Source of the DNA: Thiopseudomonas sp964394445
Lineage (GTDB): Bacteria; Pseudomonadota; Gammaproteobacteria; Pseudomonadales; Pseudomonadaceae
Assembly: GCA_964394445.1 (NCBI GenBank)
Contig: CAYMXO010000014.1
Location: forward strand, 1 to 36,348
Direction: 5' to 3'
Length of the DNA stretch: 36,348 nt
In this document: positions 15,672-25,064 of the stretch, in pieces
How the letters are laid out: each line of letters starts with the position of its first letter
Numbering within the stretch: position 1 is the stretch's first letter
Program-made: the position numbers and the translations under genes
Notes under the pieces: model-generated
The model's input: only the letters and a program-made list of their open reading frames with translations
The model's database searches: none
What the model was told of the DNA's origin: nothing

Positions 15672-16685
15672 CTATTCCTGAAAGAATCGGGCAAACTCGT
15701 CTGCGGATAATTCATATCCATAAAACAGTTCAAAAAATTCGCGGGTTTTGTCTTCAAGACTGATATCGGCCAGAAAATCCGGATAAAGGATTTTACTCAG
15801 CCACAAAATTCCCAAAATGGATTCTGGAGACGGCCGGTCCCACCAGAAACCACCAACAGGTACGGCGTATACCTGGCCGCTTGTAACTGCCTTGAGTTGT
15901 TTATAAAATCCTTCATTTTTTACCGATGTAACAGACGCTATACCACCCGTCCTGTTTGCCATCACAATCACATCTGGGTTCCATAGACGAATTTGCTCCG
16001 CAGAAATAGCACCTTGGACTTCATGTGTCCTTGCAACGTTGATGCCCCCCGCTTCTGTTATAAATGTATCGCCCCAACCCAGCTGGTTATCCGTGCCACC
16101 CGAGCCGCCAAGATAAAGAACCCTTTTGGGAGTTTCCTGCACACCTGTTGTTTTACTGTGAATGGCACTCAGCATCTCACGCCAGAAAGCAACCAATTCA
16201 AGGGCTTTTTCCTGTTCACCCAGCAATGTTCCAACATTTTCAAACTCCTTCAGAATGCTGCGCAAATTTTGTCGGCCCGTACCCAAGGTGAATACTGGAA
16301 TCCCCAGTGACCTGATTTTTTCATTGGTTCTTTCTGCAAAATAGCTGGCAAAAACCATGTCTGGACGTACTGCAAGCAAAGATTCCAGATTGACATTGTC
16401 AAAGCTTCCAATATCTGGCAATTTCTGCAGGGCAGGATACATCTTGGCAAGATGTGGAAATCGATCCATGCCTGGCTGCGCAACCAAACGGGAAGCACCA
16501 TTAAAAATCACCACTTCCTGTACAGCACCACCATAGCTGGTAATGGCAATACGCCCAATGTGTTCCGGGACACAAACCGAATGTCCCAGTGCATCAAGCA
16601 CAGAGACGGGACAGGCATCATCCACGGCACCCTGAGCAACAGTCAGGCCCAGCAGCACGTAAACAAAGACAAGGGTGCGATACAT
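15672..16685 (-). CDS. Periplasmic binding protein of FecB/BtuF type (SBP-C)
   Basis: This protein has about 337 residues. The ATG at 16685 lies one base after the receptor C stop and begins a signal peptide (MYRTLVFVYVLLGLTVAQG). The mature protein has the class III helical-backbone layout: CPVSVLDALGHSVCVPEHIGRIAI, then DNVNLESLLAVRPDMVFAS, AEQIRLWNPDVIVMANR and a late VYAVPVGGFWWDRPSPESILGILWLSKILYPD. These proteins deliver siderophores, haem, B12 or other chelates to FecCD-type permeases. It is paired directly with receptor C, and the only permease in the locus is the one at 23153-24223. The gene is more AT-rich than its neighbours. The ligand is unknown. Confidence 0.88.
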   Translation of the reverse strand: MYRTLVFVYVLLGLTVAQGAVDDACPVSVLDALGHSVCVPEHIGRIAITSYGGAVQEVVIFNGASRLVAQPGMDRFPHLAKMYPALQKLPDIGSFDNVNLESLLAVRPDMVFASYFAERTNEKIRSLGIPVFTLGTGRQNLRSILKEFENVGTLLGEQEKALELVAFWREMLSAIHSKTTGVQETPKRVLYLGGSGGTDNQLGWGDTFITEAGGINVARTHEVQGAISAEQIRLWNPDVIVMANRTGGIASVTSVKNEGFYKQLKAVTSGQVYAVPVGGFWWDRPSPESILGILWLSKILYPDFLADISLEDKTREFFELFYGYELSADEFARFFQE

Positions 16686-16686
16686 G

Positions 16687-18945
16687 CTAATACCTATACT
16701 GAATGCTGCCAAAAACACTTCTTGGCGCACCTACCATATAGGTTGGCGCACCCTGATTAGTATTGATATCAGAGGTGGAAATAGTTGAGATATATTTCTT
16801 GTCAAACAGGTTCATTGCACTCAATGACACCTCCAGTTCATGTACTTTATTCAATGCAATATGTTTACTGATGGACATATCAGCAACCCAGGCTGAATCA
16901 ACACTGTATTTGTTCAGTACGTCAGCGTAACGCTTTCCAAGATAGCGTACAACCGGTGCAATACGATAACCCTTGACTTCATAAACGGCCGCAAAATTAC
17001 CGTATAACTTCGGCCTGTCTGGTAGCTGGTTACCCTTGGCGGCAACCATAGTATTAACACCCGTTTGCACATCCGACGTATAAGATGCCCGATTATAACT
17101 CAAGGCCGCGCTCAACAGCAGGCTGTCCATGGCATCGTAACTGACGCCCAGTTCGACACCGTAGGAACGTCCTTTGCCCGAGTTATGAGACAATGTCATG
17201 CCTACACTAGGATCATACATATTGGTTGAAATATATTTCAAACGCTTATAATACACAGCTGTCGTTAATGAAACGCGTCCTGAGTCATAGCTATATTCAA
17301 TATCAAATTCATCATTCTCCGGTGGCCTGACACGTTTTTTCCATAGCTCCTGCAGCCGGTCTTCGTTATAACCCAGATTTTTGTAATAGCTTATGGCGCT
17401 ACTTGCCCAGCCAAAGTTGGGCCAGTCAAAATTCCTGCCGTAACTGAATTTTAGCGAAGACTTCTGAGTGACAGAATAGGTCAGACCCACGCTCGGCAAC
17501 CAGATTTTATATGTATTCGACGGCAATATAAAATCAATGCCACCCGCCTGTTTCAGAGCCTGATTATAGCTGACATCACCCACACCCGAAGTATTGTAAC
17601 TGGCAAACTTTGCCGAAGAGATGCTGATATGTTTCAAGCCCATATCAAGAGTGGCCTTGTCAAACTCTTTTAAAAACGATACATAGGGGGACTGGTAGTT
17701 ATAATTGTTTTTAACCTTGTAGAGATTTACCCAGCCCAGGAAATTCAAATCAGTATCTCTCGCTTTACGGGAGATCGGTGGTCCAGGAGGCTCATGCTCA
17801 CCGTACCAGTAGCCTAGGGTAAAGCGCGATTTTTGCCACCGTTTCTCATATTCCAAAACGGCACCAAATGTCTCTCTATCCAGCAATGACTCAACCACTA
17901 CATTTTGTCGCTGGGTAAAATTTATCATTGTCTGGCTACTTCCAGAAAAGGCTTTTCCTTTATCTCGGGTAAAGTATGGACGAAAAGAGACATGAGCATT
18001 TTGCCCGAAAGGAAACTCAACGCGGCCCAGCACGGTTTGTGTTTTATAATCTTCCCTGTTGTTTTTATAAAAATTTATATCATCTGCCGGATTACCCATT
18101 TTGTTTTCATTATAATCCAGCGAGCCATACCTGCCTAAATGCTGACTTTGTTCATAGTTTAACCCCTTGTAATGATCACGCTCTTGGTCATTATGGATGC
18201 CGAAAACCTCCCACTTGATACCATTCGACAGCTCACCCATCAAACCAAATGAAAAATTCTCCCGATCAATACTTTCCCCGGCACCTTTGAATTTATCAGC
18301 CTTGGTCAACGAGCCAGAGAAAAAGCCTTTCGTGTTTCCGGTAACCTGTCCTGAATCCAGCCTGAAAAAGGTTTTACCAAAATCATCACTGCCTGCTACT
18401 TGCTTGGCCATAAACGAGAAACTATCTGATGGCCGCATTAACTGTAGATCGATGACATTACCAAAGCCAAACTTTCCATTTGCTGGGACCGCGCCTTTCT
18501 CCACGGTAATCATTTCAATATTTTCCATGTCAACCAAATCTGATGCAGGCTGACCTATGCCAATGCCCTTGAAAGGCAGTCCTTCTACAATCAATTCCTG
18601 GCCACGGCTTGAGTTACCCCGTATTTTATAGTTGGAGAGGGTGCCCGTTGGGTCATTCATACGAACATCCACCCCCGGTTCCAGGGAAATTGCCTGATAA
18701 GCACTGGTCATTCCGTAATTATTAAATGTTTTGATTTTTTCCTGCGTCACCATGCTTCTGGAACCCACGCCTGGATTGTTCTTCGGCGTCATGACGTCAG
18801 CTTCCACACTAATAGTTTCGAGCTTCAATGCGTCATTTTCGGCCTGCTGTGCCTGTAAAGTACCCGTTAGCGCAAGCACCGACAGACCTACACTTGCACT
18901 GAACACCACTTTTGTTAATAAATAAAGTTTCACCCACTGTTTCAT
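16687..18945 (-). CDS. TonB-dependent outer-membrane receptor C
   Basis: This 752-residue protein has a signal peptide (cleavage after LQAQ region, about residue 33), a TonB-box-like LETISVEAD, a plug domain (YQAISLEPGVDVRMNDPTG, YKIRGNSSRG, VDMENIEMITVEKGAVPANGKFGFGNVIDL) and a barrel ending in the aromatic strand FGSIQYRY. It should import a large or scarce ligand across the outer membrane using TonB energy. The plug lacks the usual LYG glycine-rich wording and uses VPANGKFGFGNVIDL instead, so it is a divergent receptor. The coding sequence is clearly AT-richer than genes at either end of the window. Its stop is one base from the SBP-C start, so the two are a coupled pair. Confidence 0.9.
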   Translation of the reverse strand: MKQWVKLYLLTKVVFSASVGLSVLALTGTLQAQQAENDALKLETISVEADVMTPKNNPGVGSRSMVTQEKIKTFNNYGMTSAYQAISLEPGVDVRMNDPTGTLSNYKIRGNSSRGQELIVEGLPFKGIGIGQPASDLVDMENIEMITVEKGAVPANGKFGFGNVIDLQLMRPSDSFSFMAKQVAGSDDFGKTFFRLDSGQVTGNTKGFFSGSLTKADKFKGAGESIDRENFSFGLMGELSNGIKWEVFGIHNDQERDHYKGLNYEQSQHLGRYGSLDYNENKMGNPADDINFYKNNREDYKTQTVLGRVEFPFGQNAHVSFRPYFTRDKGKAFSGSSQTMINFTQRQNVVVESLLDRETFGAVLEYEKRWQKSRFTLGYWYGEHEPPGPPISRKARDTDLNFLGWVNLYKVKNNYNYQSPYVSFLKEFDKATLDMGLKHISISSAKFASYNTSGVGDVSYNQALKQAGGIDFILPSNTYKIWLPSVGLTYSVTQKSSLKFSYGRNFDWPNFGWASSAISYYKNLGYNEDRLQELWKKRVRPPENDEFDIEYSYDSGRVSLTTAVYYKRLKYISTNMYDPSVGMTLSHNSGKGRSYGVELGVSYDAMDSLLLSAALSYNRASYTSDVQTGVNTMVAAKGNQLPDRPKLYGNFAAVYEVKGYRIAPVVRYLGKRYADVLNKYSVDSAWVADMSISKHIALNKVHELEVSLSAMNLFDKKYISTISTSDINTNQGAPTYMVGAPRSVFGSIQYRY

Positions 18946-18989
18946 ATCTGCACCCTGTGCGCTTAGCTATGCTTCATCACATCACACCT

Positions 18990-19018
18990 ATTATAAGGAA
19001 TAATGCATTCCCATTGAA
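18990..19018 (-). promoter_or_regulatory. Candidate promoter for receptor C with internal palindrome
   Basis: On the minus strand a perfect TATAAT (18990-18995) is preceded, at 17 bases, by TTCAAT (19013-19018). The spacer contains GGAAT (18997-19001) and ATTCC (19007-19011), an inverted repeat that could hold a regulator. The distance to the receptor C ATG is 45 bases. It would let the receptor C to modE genes be transcribed separately from the upstream part. No ModE-type box is seen here. Confidence 0.5.
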
Positions 19019-19044
19019 ACGAAGTTCCGCATAAACCCTTACTC

Positions 19045-20145
19045 TTAAACCGAATCACCAAGTATCAACTTAGCCTTCTCTATAGACAGGTCATGTCCCA
19101 TAAAAACACGATAAAACTGGCGAACTTCTTCCACCATGTCCACATGCTGAAAAAGCTCAGGATGAAACTTCCTGACTGCCCACAATATTGTAAGAGGCTG
19201 CTCTATAGTTCTTTGCCCCCACAAATGCACCCCCATGGGTATGGCAAACACCCGACGGTTGACAACTGCTGACATTCTGGCAAAACGCGAGTCCTGTTTA
19301 ATGATGTCAACCTGATCAGAAGTACCAACGATAATCACGTCAGGATCCCAAGCTAATAGTTGTTCATGCGTTATACGTCCACTTGCACCTTGCTGTAGAT
19401 CTCTTGTCACACTAAGACCTCCGGCCTGATTAATCCACCAGTTGGCAATATCCAACGGTATGCTCATTGACGGCACATTCAAATAAACAACAGCTGGACG
19501 GTGCAATCCGGGGGCAGCTTCTAATGTACTATGCACTTGCAGCATGACTGTATTGAAATATTCCAAATACTGTTTGGCTTGATCTGAACGTCCAAGTACA
19601 CAACCCAACAATGTGATATTATCCTGAATACTTACAAAATCATCCCACTCTATAAACAGAATTGGAATACGAGTAGCTTCCATTACTCCAAGTCGTTGAC
19701 GATCCATAGTAACCACAAGATCAGGTTCCAGCCGGATCAAGCTTTCAATGTTTACATCAGCTCCGAGCTGCCCTTGTATGACCGGTTGTACAGCCAGTCC
19801 CGGAGCCACTTTCGCTTGCATGTTCCATTTATTAGTACGGGTAAAGCGCCTCGGTAAGCCATTGATGATTCTATCGCCCACTCCCAAAGCAAATAAGTAG
19901 CTATTAATGACTGGCACCGAACCAACCGTAGCAATACGTTGTGGATTTTTTGGCAGATTTACCGTTCTGCCTGCCATATCTACAACAGTGACAGTATGTT
20001 CACCGGTTATACAGCTTGATGGACCAGCGGCACATGCAGTGCCGATGCTCCAGCAAATGAAAACCACAACCAGCGCCATATGTCCCCACAAGCCAAATAG
20101 AGCACCGATCGGAAAACGTAAAAACCGGGTCCGTGAATCAAGCAT
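19045..20145 (-). CDS. Periplasmic binding protein of FecB/BtuF type (SBP-B)
   Basis: This is a 366-residue protein starting at the ATG at 20145, 11 bases after the receptor B stop. An N-terminal hydrophobic segment (about 22-40, MALVVVFICWSIGTACAA) serves as signal or anchor. The mature part follows the class III binding-protein scheme: VDMAGRTVNLPKNPQRIATVG, VNIESLIRLEPDLVVTM, ITHEQLLAWDPDVIIVG, RRVFAIPMGVHLWGQRTIEQPLTILWAVRKFHPE. It forms a unit with receptor B. The late HLWGQRTIEQPL segment corresponds to FWWDRPSPE in SBP-C and FGWLDGPPG in SBP-A, suggesting three related but different ligand pockets. AT-rich gene. The ligand is unknown. Confidence 0.88.
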   Translation of the reverse strand: MLDSRTRFLRFPIGALFGLWGHMALVVVFICWSIGTACAAGPSSCITGEHTVTVVDMAGRTVNLPKNPQRIATVGSVPVINSYLFALGVGDRIINGLPRRFTRTNKWNMQAKVAPGLAVQPVIQGQLGADVNIESLIRLEPDLVVTMDRQRLGVMEATRIPILFIEWDDFVSIQDNITLLGCVLGRSDQAKQYLEYFNTVMLQVHSTLEAAPGLHRPAVVYLNVPSMSIPLDIANWWINQAGGLSVTRDLQQGASGRITHEQLLAWDPDVIIVGTSDQVDIIKQDSRFARMSAVVNRRVFAIPMGVHLWGQRTIEQPLTILWAVRKFHPELFQHVDMVEEVRQFYRVFMGHDLSIEKAKLILGDSV

Positions 20146-20156
20146 TCAGCGCCTCA

Positions 20157-22310
20157 TTAAAAACTGTAAGACACCGTTGTACTGAAATTTCGTCCGGGAT
20201 AAGCATAGTTACCATCAGAAATTCGTCCCAAGTAAGAGTATTGCTTGTTAAACAGGTTATTTACATGCAGCTTGACCTCAATACCATTTGATCCAGCCAC
20301 ACTCTGGAAGTGCTTGCTCAAACTCAAATTTGCCACATTGAATTTACCAAACCCAACCAGCGGTCCATCAGTAACATTGGCCCGGCCACCATACTGCGTT
20401 CCATAGTAGTTAAAATTCAAATTAGCCGAAAATTGTGAGGGCATGTGAGCATAACGAATACCATAACTAGCAATATTGTCGGGCATTCTGGTAATCGGCC
20501 ACCACTTTCCACGCAAGCCAGGCCCATTGTCTTCCACTACTTCCTTCTTACGCATCATGTGTGTAGCACTGACGTATGGACGTACTTCAAACGTTTGATA
20601 GCCAAGCAATCCGGCAATATTCATGCTTGCCTGCAATTCCACTCCTTCCTGGATGCGTTTATCCATATTCATGACTACCCGACCCTGGGCACCACTTCCA
20701 TCCGGCTTCACCCCGGGATAAATATAAATATTGTCTTTCACATCATAATAAAAATACGTACCAGACAAGCGCCAATCAGGCTGTACAATGTCAAAGCCGA
20801 TTTCATACGCATGGGTACGCTCAGGGTTAAGACGTGGATCACCCGGCGCACCGTAGTCTTCATAGAAGCTACTGGCAAATAATTGACGGCCTGATGGCGC
20901 ACGCCATCCCTGGGTATAGTTGGCTCTCAACTTAAACCCATCCACCGGCAGCCAGGCAATGCCCAGCGAGGGTGAAAGGTGATCAAATTTTCTTGAGATA
21001 GGCAATTGGTCGCGGGATGTAATTCCCTGACCATTAAAGTAAGGAACATCGGCATAATACTCATCACCCACTGACTTGTCTTTGGCGCGCGCTTGCTCAT
21101 AGCGCAAGCCGCCCGACAAGTACACTTTATCTTCCATAAGTTTTAGAGTGCCCACCACATAAGCACCAAACAAACTGGTGCGACTGGTGGGGTGCATGGG
21201 AAAGCCAATGCCAGCCCATTGTGGATCCCGCCCTCCTGTCTGAAGGTATCTGCCTCTGGCTGTGGATGAGTTCTCAACGTCATATTTTATATAATCCATA
21301 CCACCGGTCAGATCAAACCTGGATGAAGTATATGTTATGCTGCCTTGCGCTCTATCTGTTTCAACTTCCTGTCCTTTGGGATATACAGAGTTATCCTGGT
21401 ACGTCTTGTAAGTATCCTTACCTTTACCAGCACTTATTTGCCATGACAGTTGCTGATCATGCGCTGACCCCATATAGCTCAAGTGAAGTAATTCAGTTTT
21501 ACGATCGGTGTAATTATTATCTCGAATCTCACCTTCCTCATCTACATAAGATGGTCGGCGCGCCTTATCCACTTCATAAAAGTAACCATCAATACCAATC
21601 CGATGTAGCTCATTGAAGGTATAACCCAAATCAAAATTAAATCGTTCAGCTCCGCTCATCCTGGTGTTATATACTTTATCGCCTTTTCCATCTTTATAAT
21701 CACGGCGCATAGCTTTATGTTCATAACCCAATACATAGTCAAAGTTATTGGTTTGACCATTCAAATCAAGGCCAACCCTGTAGCCATCATAACTTCCATA
21801 TCCGGCATAGGCTGTACCAGCTATCTGTTCCGGCCCTCCACGACGCGTTACAATATTAATAACCCCACCAGGAGACCCTAACGCATATTTGAACATCTCT
21901 GGCCCGCGCACCACCTCAACATACTTGATGTTGTTCAGGCTAATCTGCCGAGTATTAGCGACCCCGGAACGACGGCCATCTATCAGAATAAGTAGCTTCC
22001 CGTTGGCTTCCGTCATTAAGTGTTCGGTCTGGAAGCCACGGATCAGTGTTGTATTTTCACCATGGTCCGTCGGTGTCGCCTCAATGGCAAAACCTTGCTC
22101 AATCAACAGTTCGCTCAAGTTCTGAGCCGATGATTGACGAACCACCTCTTCGTCAATCACCATACTGCTTACGGAGCTGGAACGTTCCTTTGCTGTAAAC
22201 ACTTCACCCGTCACCATCATGCCAGGCAACGCAGCGGCCTGATCATCTTGCGCGTGCGCGACAGCGACGGCACTGATCAACGCAGCAACAAATGTTAATT
22301 TTCTTTGCAT
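20157..22310 (-). CDS. TonB-dependent outer-membrane receptor B
   Basis: This 717-residue protein has a clean signal peptide (MQRKLTFVAALISAVAVAHA, cleaved before QDD). A plug follows (LSELLIEQGFAIEATPTDHGENTTLIRGFQTEHLM, VEVVRGPEMFKYALGSPGGVINIVTRRGG), then a 22-strand type barrel with NPERTHAYEIGFD and NLFNKQYSYLGRISDGNYAYPGRNFSTTVSYSF at the end. These are all features of ligand-gated porins for chelates. AATAAGGGT precedes the ATG. It is 66 bases downstream of the ATPase gene and 11 bases upstream of SBP-B. Moderately AT-rich. The ligand cannot be named from sequence; context points to a molybdenum or tungsten chelate. Confidence 0.92.
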   Translation of the reverse strand: MQRKLTFVAALISAVAVAHAQDDQAAALPGMMVTGEVFTAKERSSSVSSMVIDEEVVRQSSAQNLSELLIEQGFAIEATPTDHGENTTLIRGFQTEHLMTEANGKLLILIDGRRSGVANTRQISLNNIKYVEVVRGPEMFKYALGSPGGVINIVTRRGGPEQIAGTAYAGYGSYDGYRVGLDLNGQTNNFDYVLGYEHKAMRRDYKDGKGDKVYNTRMSGAERFNFDLGYTFNELHRIGIDGYFYEVDKARRPSYVDEEGEIRDNNYTDRKTELLHLSYMGSAHDQQLSWQISAGKGKDTYKTYQDNSVYPKGQEVETDRAQGSITYTSSRFDLTGGMDYIKYDVENSSTARGRYLQTGGRDPQWAGIGFPMHPTSRTSLFGAYVVGTLKLMEDKVYLSGGLRYEQARAKDKSVGDEYYADVPYFNGQGITSRDQLPISRKFDHLSPSLGIAWLPVDGFKLRANYTQGWRAPSGRQLFASSFYEDYGAPGDPRLNPERTHAYEIGFDIVQPDWRLSGTYFYYDVKDNIYIYPGVKPDGSGAQGRVVMNMDKRIQEGVELQASMNIAGLLGYQTFEVRPYVSATHMMRKKEVVEDNGPGLRGKWWPITRMPDNIASYGIRYAHMPSQFSANLNFNYYGTQYGGRANVTDGPLVGFGKFNVANLSLSKHFQSVAGSNGIEVKLHVNNLFNKQYSYLGRISDGNYAYPGRNFSTTVSYSF

Positions 22311-22376
22311 ACCCTTATTCCCCGCTTTCTGGCCACTGTCTTGTGCATACGAATTTTTTGCCTGCTACCCATGCCA

Positions 22377-23153
22377 TCACCTTTCAATTTCATTTGCCCG
22401 AAATGCAAGCGCCCGGCCCTGTGTGTCGCGTAGCAAGGCAACTGAAACGCCATACAAAGATAAAATTGCATCGGGGGTTAATACCTCACCCGGCAAGCCA
22501 TCACCGATCATTCGGCCCTCTTTCAACAGGGCAACCCGCTGACAGCCCGATAGTGGCTGGTCCGGGTCGTGCGTGGTCATCAGTACGCCATAGCCTTCAG
22601 CGACCAGTCGTTCCAAGCGTTGCAACAGCCGTACCTGATGGCCGTAATCAAGCCCTGTCAGCGGCTCATCCATAACCAACAGCGGTGCTTCCTGTGCCAA
22701 AGCCCGCGCAATCAGGGTCAGTTGGCGCTCGCCTCCTGATATCTGCGTATAGGGCCGACTGGCCAAGTGCAGAATGTCCATATATTTCAAAACCTCTTTC
22801 ACCTTGGCATGGTCGGCAGCGCTGGGCGCGCGGAACATGCCACGGGCCGGTAGCCTGCCCATGGTGACAACCTGCCGTACGCTATAAGGAAAAGGGGCGA
22901 CATGAATCTGCGGCACATAGGCAACCTGCTGCGCCAGCTCCCTGCGGGAAAAATGTTCCAGGGGCTTGCCGGCTATCGTCACCTGGCCTTGCTTCGGTTC
23001 CAGCAAGCCCAGCATAATTTTCAGCAATGTACTTTTGCCTGCTCCGTTACCGCCCAGCAGGCACACCAGCTCGCCCGGCACCATCCTCAACGTGGCACCT
23101 GTCAGCACCTGCTGGTTCCGATAGGAAAAATGAATGTCATGTGCTGCCAACAT
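22377..23153 (-). CDS. FecE/BtuD-type ABC transporter ATP-binding protein
   Basis: This protein has about 258 residues. The ATG at 23153 was chosen over a GTG at 23162 because AAGGG lies eight bases upstream and the start overlaps the permease TGA. Walker A is GGNGAGKS at about 34-41, the Q-loop is in YVPQIH, the signature is ISGGE, Walker B is LLVMDEP, and the switch histidine is in MTTHD. The wording VRQVVTMGRLPARGMF is typical of iron-siderophore/B12 importer ATPases. It energises the adjacent FecCD permease. It is the only ATPase for three binding proteins in the locus. Confidence 0.95.
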   Translation of the reverse strand: MLAAHDIHFSYRNQQVLTGATLRMVPGELVCLLGGNGAGKSTLLKIMLGLLEPKQGQVTIAGKPLEHFSRRELAQQVAYVPQIHVAPFPYSVRQVVTMGRLPARGMFRAPSAADHAKVKEVLKYMDILHLASRPYTQISGGERQLTLIARALAQEAPLLVMDEPLTGLDYGHQVRLLQRLERLVAEGYGVLMTTHDPDQPLSGCQRVALLKEGRMIGDGLPGEVLTPDAILSLYGVSVALLRDTQGRALAFRANEIER

Positions 23154-24223
23154 CAGTTCCACCCTTTGCGCACGCGAGTGAGCACCACCAGAAAAACCGG
23201 AATACCGATCAACTCGGTGACGATGCCTATGGGTATTTCAGCAGCAAAGATATTGCGTGCCAGTGTGTCGGCAAACAATAAAAACGCGGCACCAAGACTG
23301 GCGGCGGCCGGTAGCAATCGCGCATTGCCAGGCCCCACCAGTAGCCGGGCAATATGCGGAACAATCAGGCCTACCCAGCCGACAATTCCGGCGATTGAAA
23401 CCGTCAGGGCAGAAACAAGTGTGGCAATTGCAATGGTGGCCAGCCGGATTTTGGCCACCGGAACACCCAGACTGCGTGACTCATCCTCACCCATGGACAG
23501 GGTGTCCAGGGCACGCCCCATCAGACTGAGCATGACCACACCGATAGACATGGGCAACGCCAGCCAGAGCACTTCTGCCAGATTGGCCTGGCCTAGGCTA
23601 CCCATCAGCCAGTAGATAATACTGGGCAGCTGGTTATAAGGGTCGGCCACATACTTGATCATCGACAACAGTGACATGAACAAGGCACCACTGAGAATAC
23701 CGCCCAAAATCAGCATGATGGTGGAACCCCCACCAAACAAATATGCAATGCCGACACCAATTCCCACTGCGGCCAGCCCGGCAAGAAAGGCGCTGACCTG
23801 AACCAGCAGCCAGCTACCATCCAGCAACATGGCCAGTGCCGCACCGGCGGATGCTCCGGCCAGCACCCCAAGCAATCCCGGTGAAACCAGCGGGTTACGA
23901 AACATAGCCTGATAGGCAGCTCCGGATACAGACAAAGACGCACCCACCAGCGCGGCCGCCAACACACGCGGCAGGCGGATTTCAACAATCAGGTTGTATA
24001 AAAAAGCATAGTACTCGGCATCCATTTCCAGCACGCCAGCCATGGCGGCCAGAAAACGCAACGTTTCCATGGCTGGCAAGGGATAACGCCCGATGGACAA
24101 GGCAAGCAACACAGCCATCAGGGCCAACAGCGGCGCCAGCAGAATGCGCAGCATCGGGCTTTGACGGCCGACCGGACTGGCAGGCACCCCACAACCTGCA
24201 TTAATTTTTATCCGGCCTGTCAT
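23153..24223 (-). CDS. FecCD-family ABC transporter permease
   Basis: This protein has about 356 residues and about ten hydrophobic helices. The ATG at 24223 overlaps the methyltransferase stop (ATGA). Family motifs are plain: LPRVLAAALVGASLSVSGAAYQAMFRNPLVSPGLLGVLAGASAGAAL near the first third and VSIAGIVGWVGLIVPHIARLLVGPGNARLLPAAASLGAAFLLFADTLAR near the end. This family moves intact chelates (ferric siderophores, B12, haem) and, in some archaeal/bacterial members, molybdate or tungstate (MolB type). The Mo-related neighbours make a molybdenum or tungsten species the favoured cargo. It works as a homodimer with the FecE-type ATPase next door. Confidence 0.95.
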   Translation of the reverse strand: MTGRIKINAGCGVPASPVGRQSPMLRILLAPLLALMAVLLALSIGRYPLPAMETLRFLAAMAGVLEMDAEYYAFLYNLIVEIRLPRVLAAALVGASLSVSGAAYQAMFRNPLVSPGLLGVLAGASAGAALAMLLDGSWLLVQVSAFLAGLAAVGIGVGIAYLFGGGSTIMLILGGILSGALFMSLLSMIKYVADPYNQLPSIIYWLMGSLGQANLAEVLWLALPMSIGVVMLSLMGRALDTLSMGEDESRSLGVPVAKIRLATIAIATLVSALTVSIAGIVGWVGLIVPHIARLLVGPGNARLLPAAASLGAAFLLFADTLARNIFAAEIPIGIVTELIGIPVFLVVLTRVRKGWN

Positions 24224-25041
24224 TGGCAACTACCTTGTGGTCCGGACCGTCCGGCAGGCGGTGCCCAGCTCATAAAGGCCCAAAGTGTGGGACCGCCTCC
24301 CTGTCGTGCTCGCTCCGGATCTGTTTGGTACCACTGGGTTATTTTTTGCTCTTCTTGTGCATCCAGCTCGCCCAGGCTCCAGCGTATCCGCTCAAGCAGC
24401 TCGCTGGCACTATCGCATCCGGATAAACGGTTGGTTGATTCGATATAGCTCAGATTGGCATGAATACCCTGCTGGTAGAGTATGCTCATGATGTACATGT
24501 GGTCTGGCAGACAATGCCCTGCACGCCCAAGCAATTCCATAATTTCACGGCGGACAAAAGAGCCGCCAACCAGCTGCGTCATGTACACCCTCTTGCGCAC
24601 CTGACGATTGAGCTTGTCCAGCGCTGCCTCCATGTCCGCAACGAAACCGGCCCGGGAAACCACCGCAATATCACACACCGGTACCTTGGCCCAGTCACCT
24701 TCCCAAGAGTTCAAAATGGGCTCTATGTTGTGCAGCTGCATGTCGTCTGCATTTTGCATCATGGCATCCAGCATGCCTTGGCTGTAGTCCAGGCCATACA
24801 CCTGCTTTACAGCAGGCGCCAAAGCCAGGCCTATAGTGCCGGGACCACAACCGACATCCAGCACGGTATCTGTTGCCTGGTACTGCATGCGGTCAACAAA
24901 ATCCGCCGCGTAGCTACTTTCAAGCACCTTGACGCGCATTTGTTGCGCCCGGGCATCCCAGTCACTGGCTGGCTTGGTCACGCGTCCGCTGCGTGCCATT
25001 TGTTGCCGATAAAGCTGACCGAAATCTATTTCGCTAAGCAT
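24220..25041 (-). CDS. Class I SAM-dependent methyltransferase in the transport operon
   Basis: This 273-residue protein has SAM motif I VLDVGCGPG at about 60-68 and motif II around VYGLDYSQGMLDAMM. It has no signal peptide, so it acts in the cytoplasm. AGAGGA precedes the ATG at a normal distance. Its stop overlaps the permease start and its own start is 24 bases after SBP-A, so it is embedded in the transport operon. Methyltransferases of this kind sit beside FecBCD genes in many genomes, without a settled role that I know of. Possible roles are metallophore modification or release of metal from an imported chelate. The substrate is not known. Confidence 0.87.
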   Translation of the reverse strand: MLSEIDFGQLYRQQMARSGRVTKPASDWDARAQQMRVKVLESSYAADFVDRMQYQATDTVLDVGCGPGTIGLALAPAVKQVYGLDYSQGMLDAMMQNADDMQLHNIEPILNSWEGDWAKVPVCDIAVVSRAGFVADMEAALDKLNRQVRKRVYMTQLVGGSFVRREIMELLGRAGHCLPDHMYIMSILYQQGIHANLSYIESTNRLSGCDSASELLERIRWSLGELDAQEEQKITQWYQTDPERARQGGGPTLWAFMSWAPPAGRSGPQGSCQ

Positions 25042-25064
25042 GGGTCTATCCTCTTGAGCTGGTA

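Noticed and set aside
15672..22310. Mobile element or genomic island boundaries around the AT-rich block
   Set aside because: No transposase, integrase, tRNA or flanking direct repeat was seen; only base composition differs.
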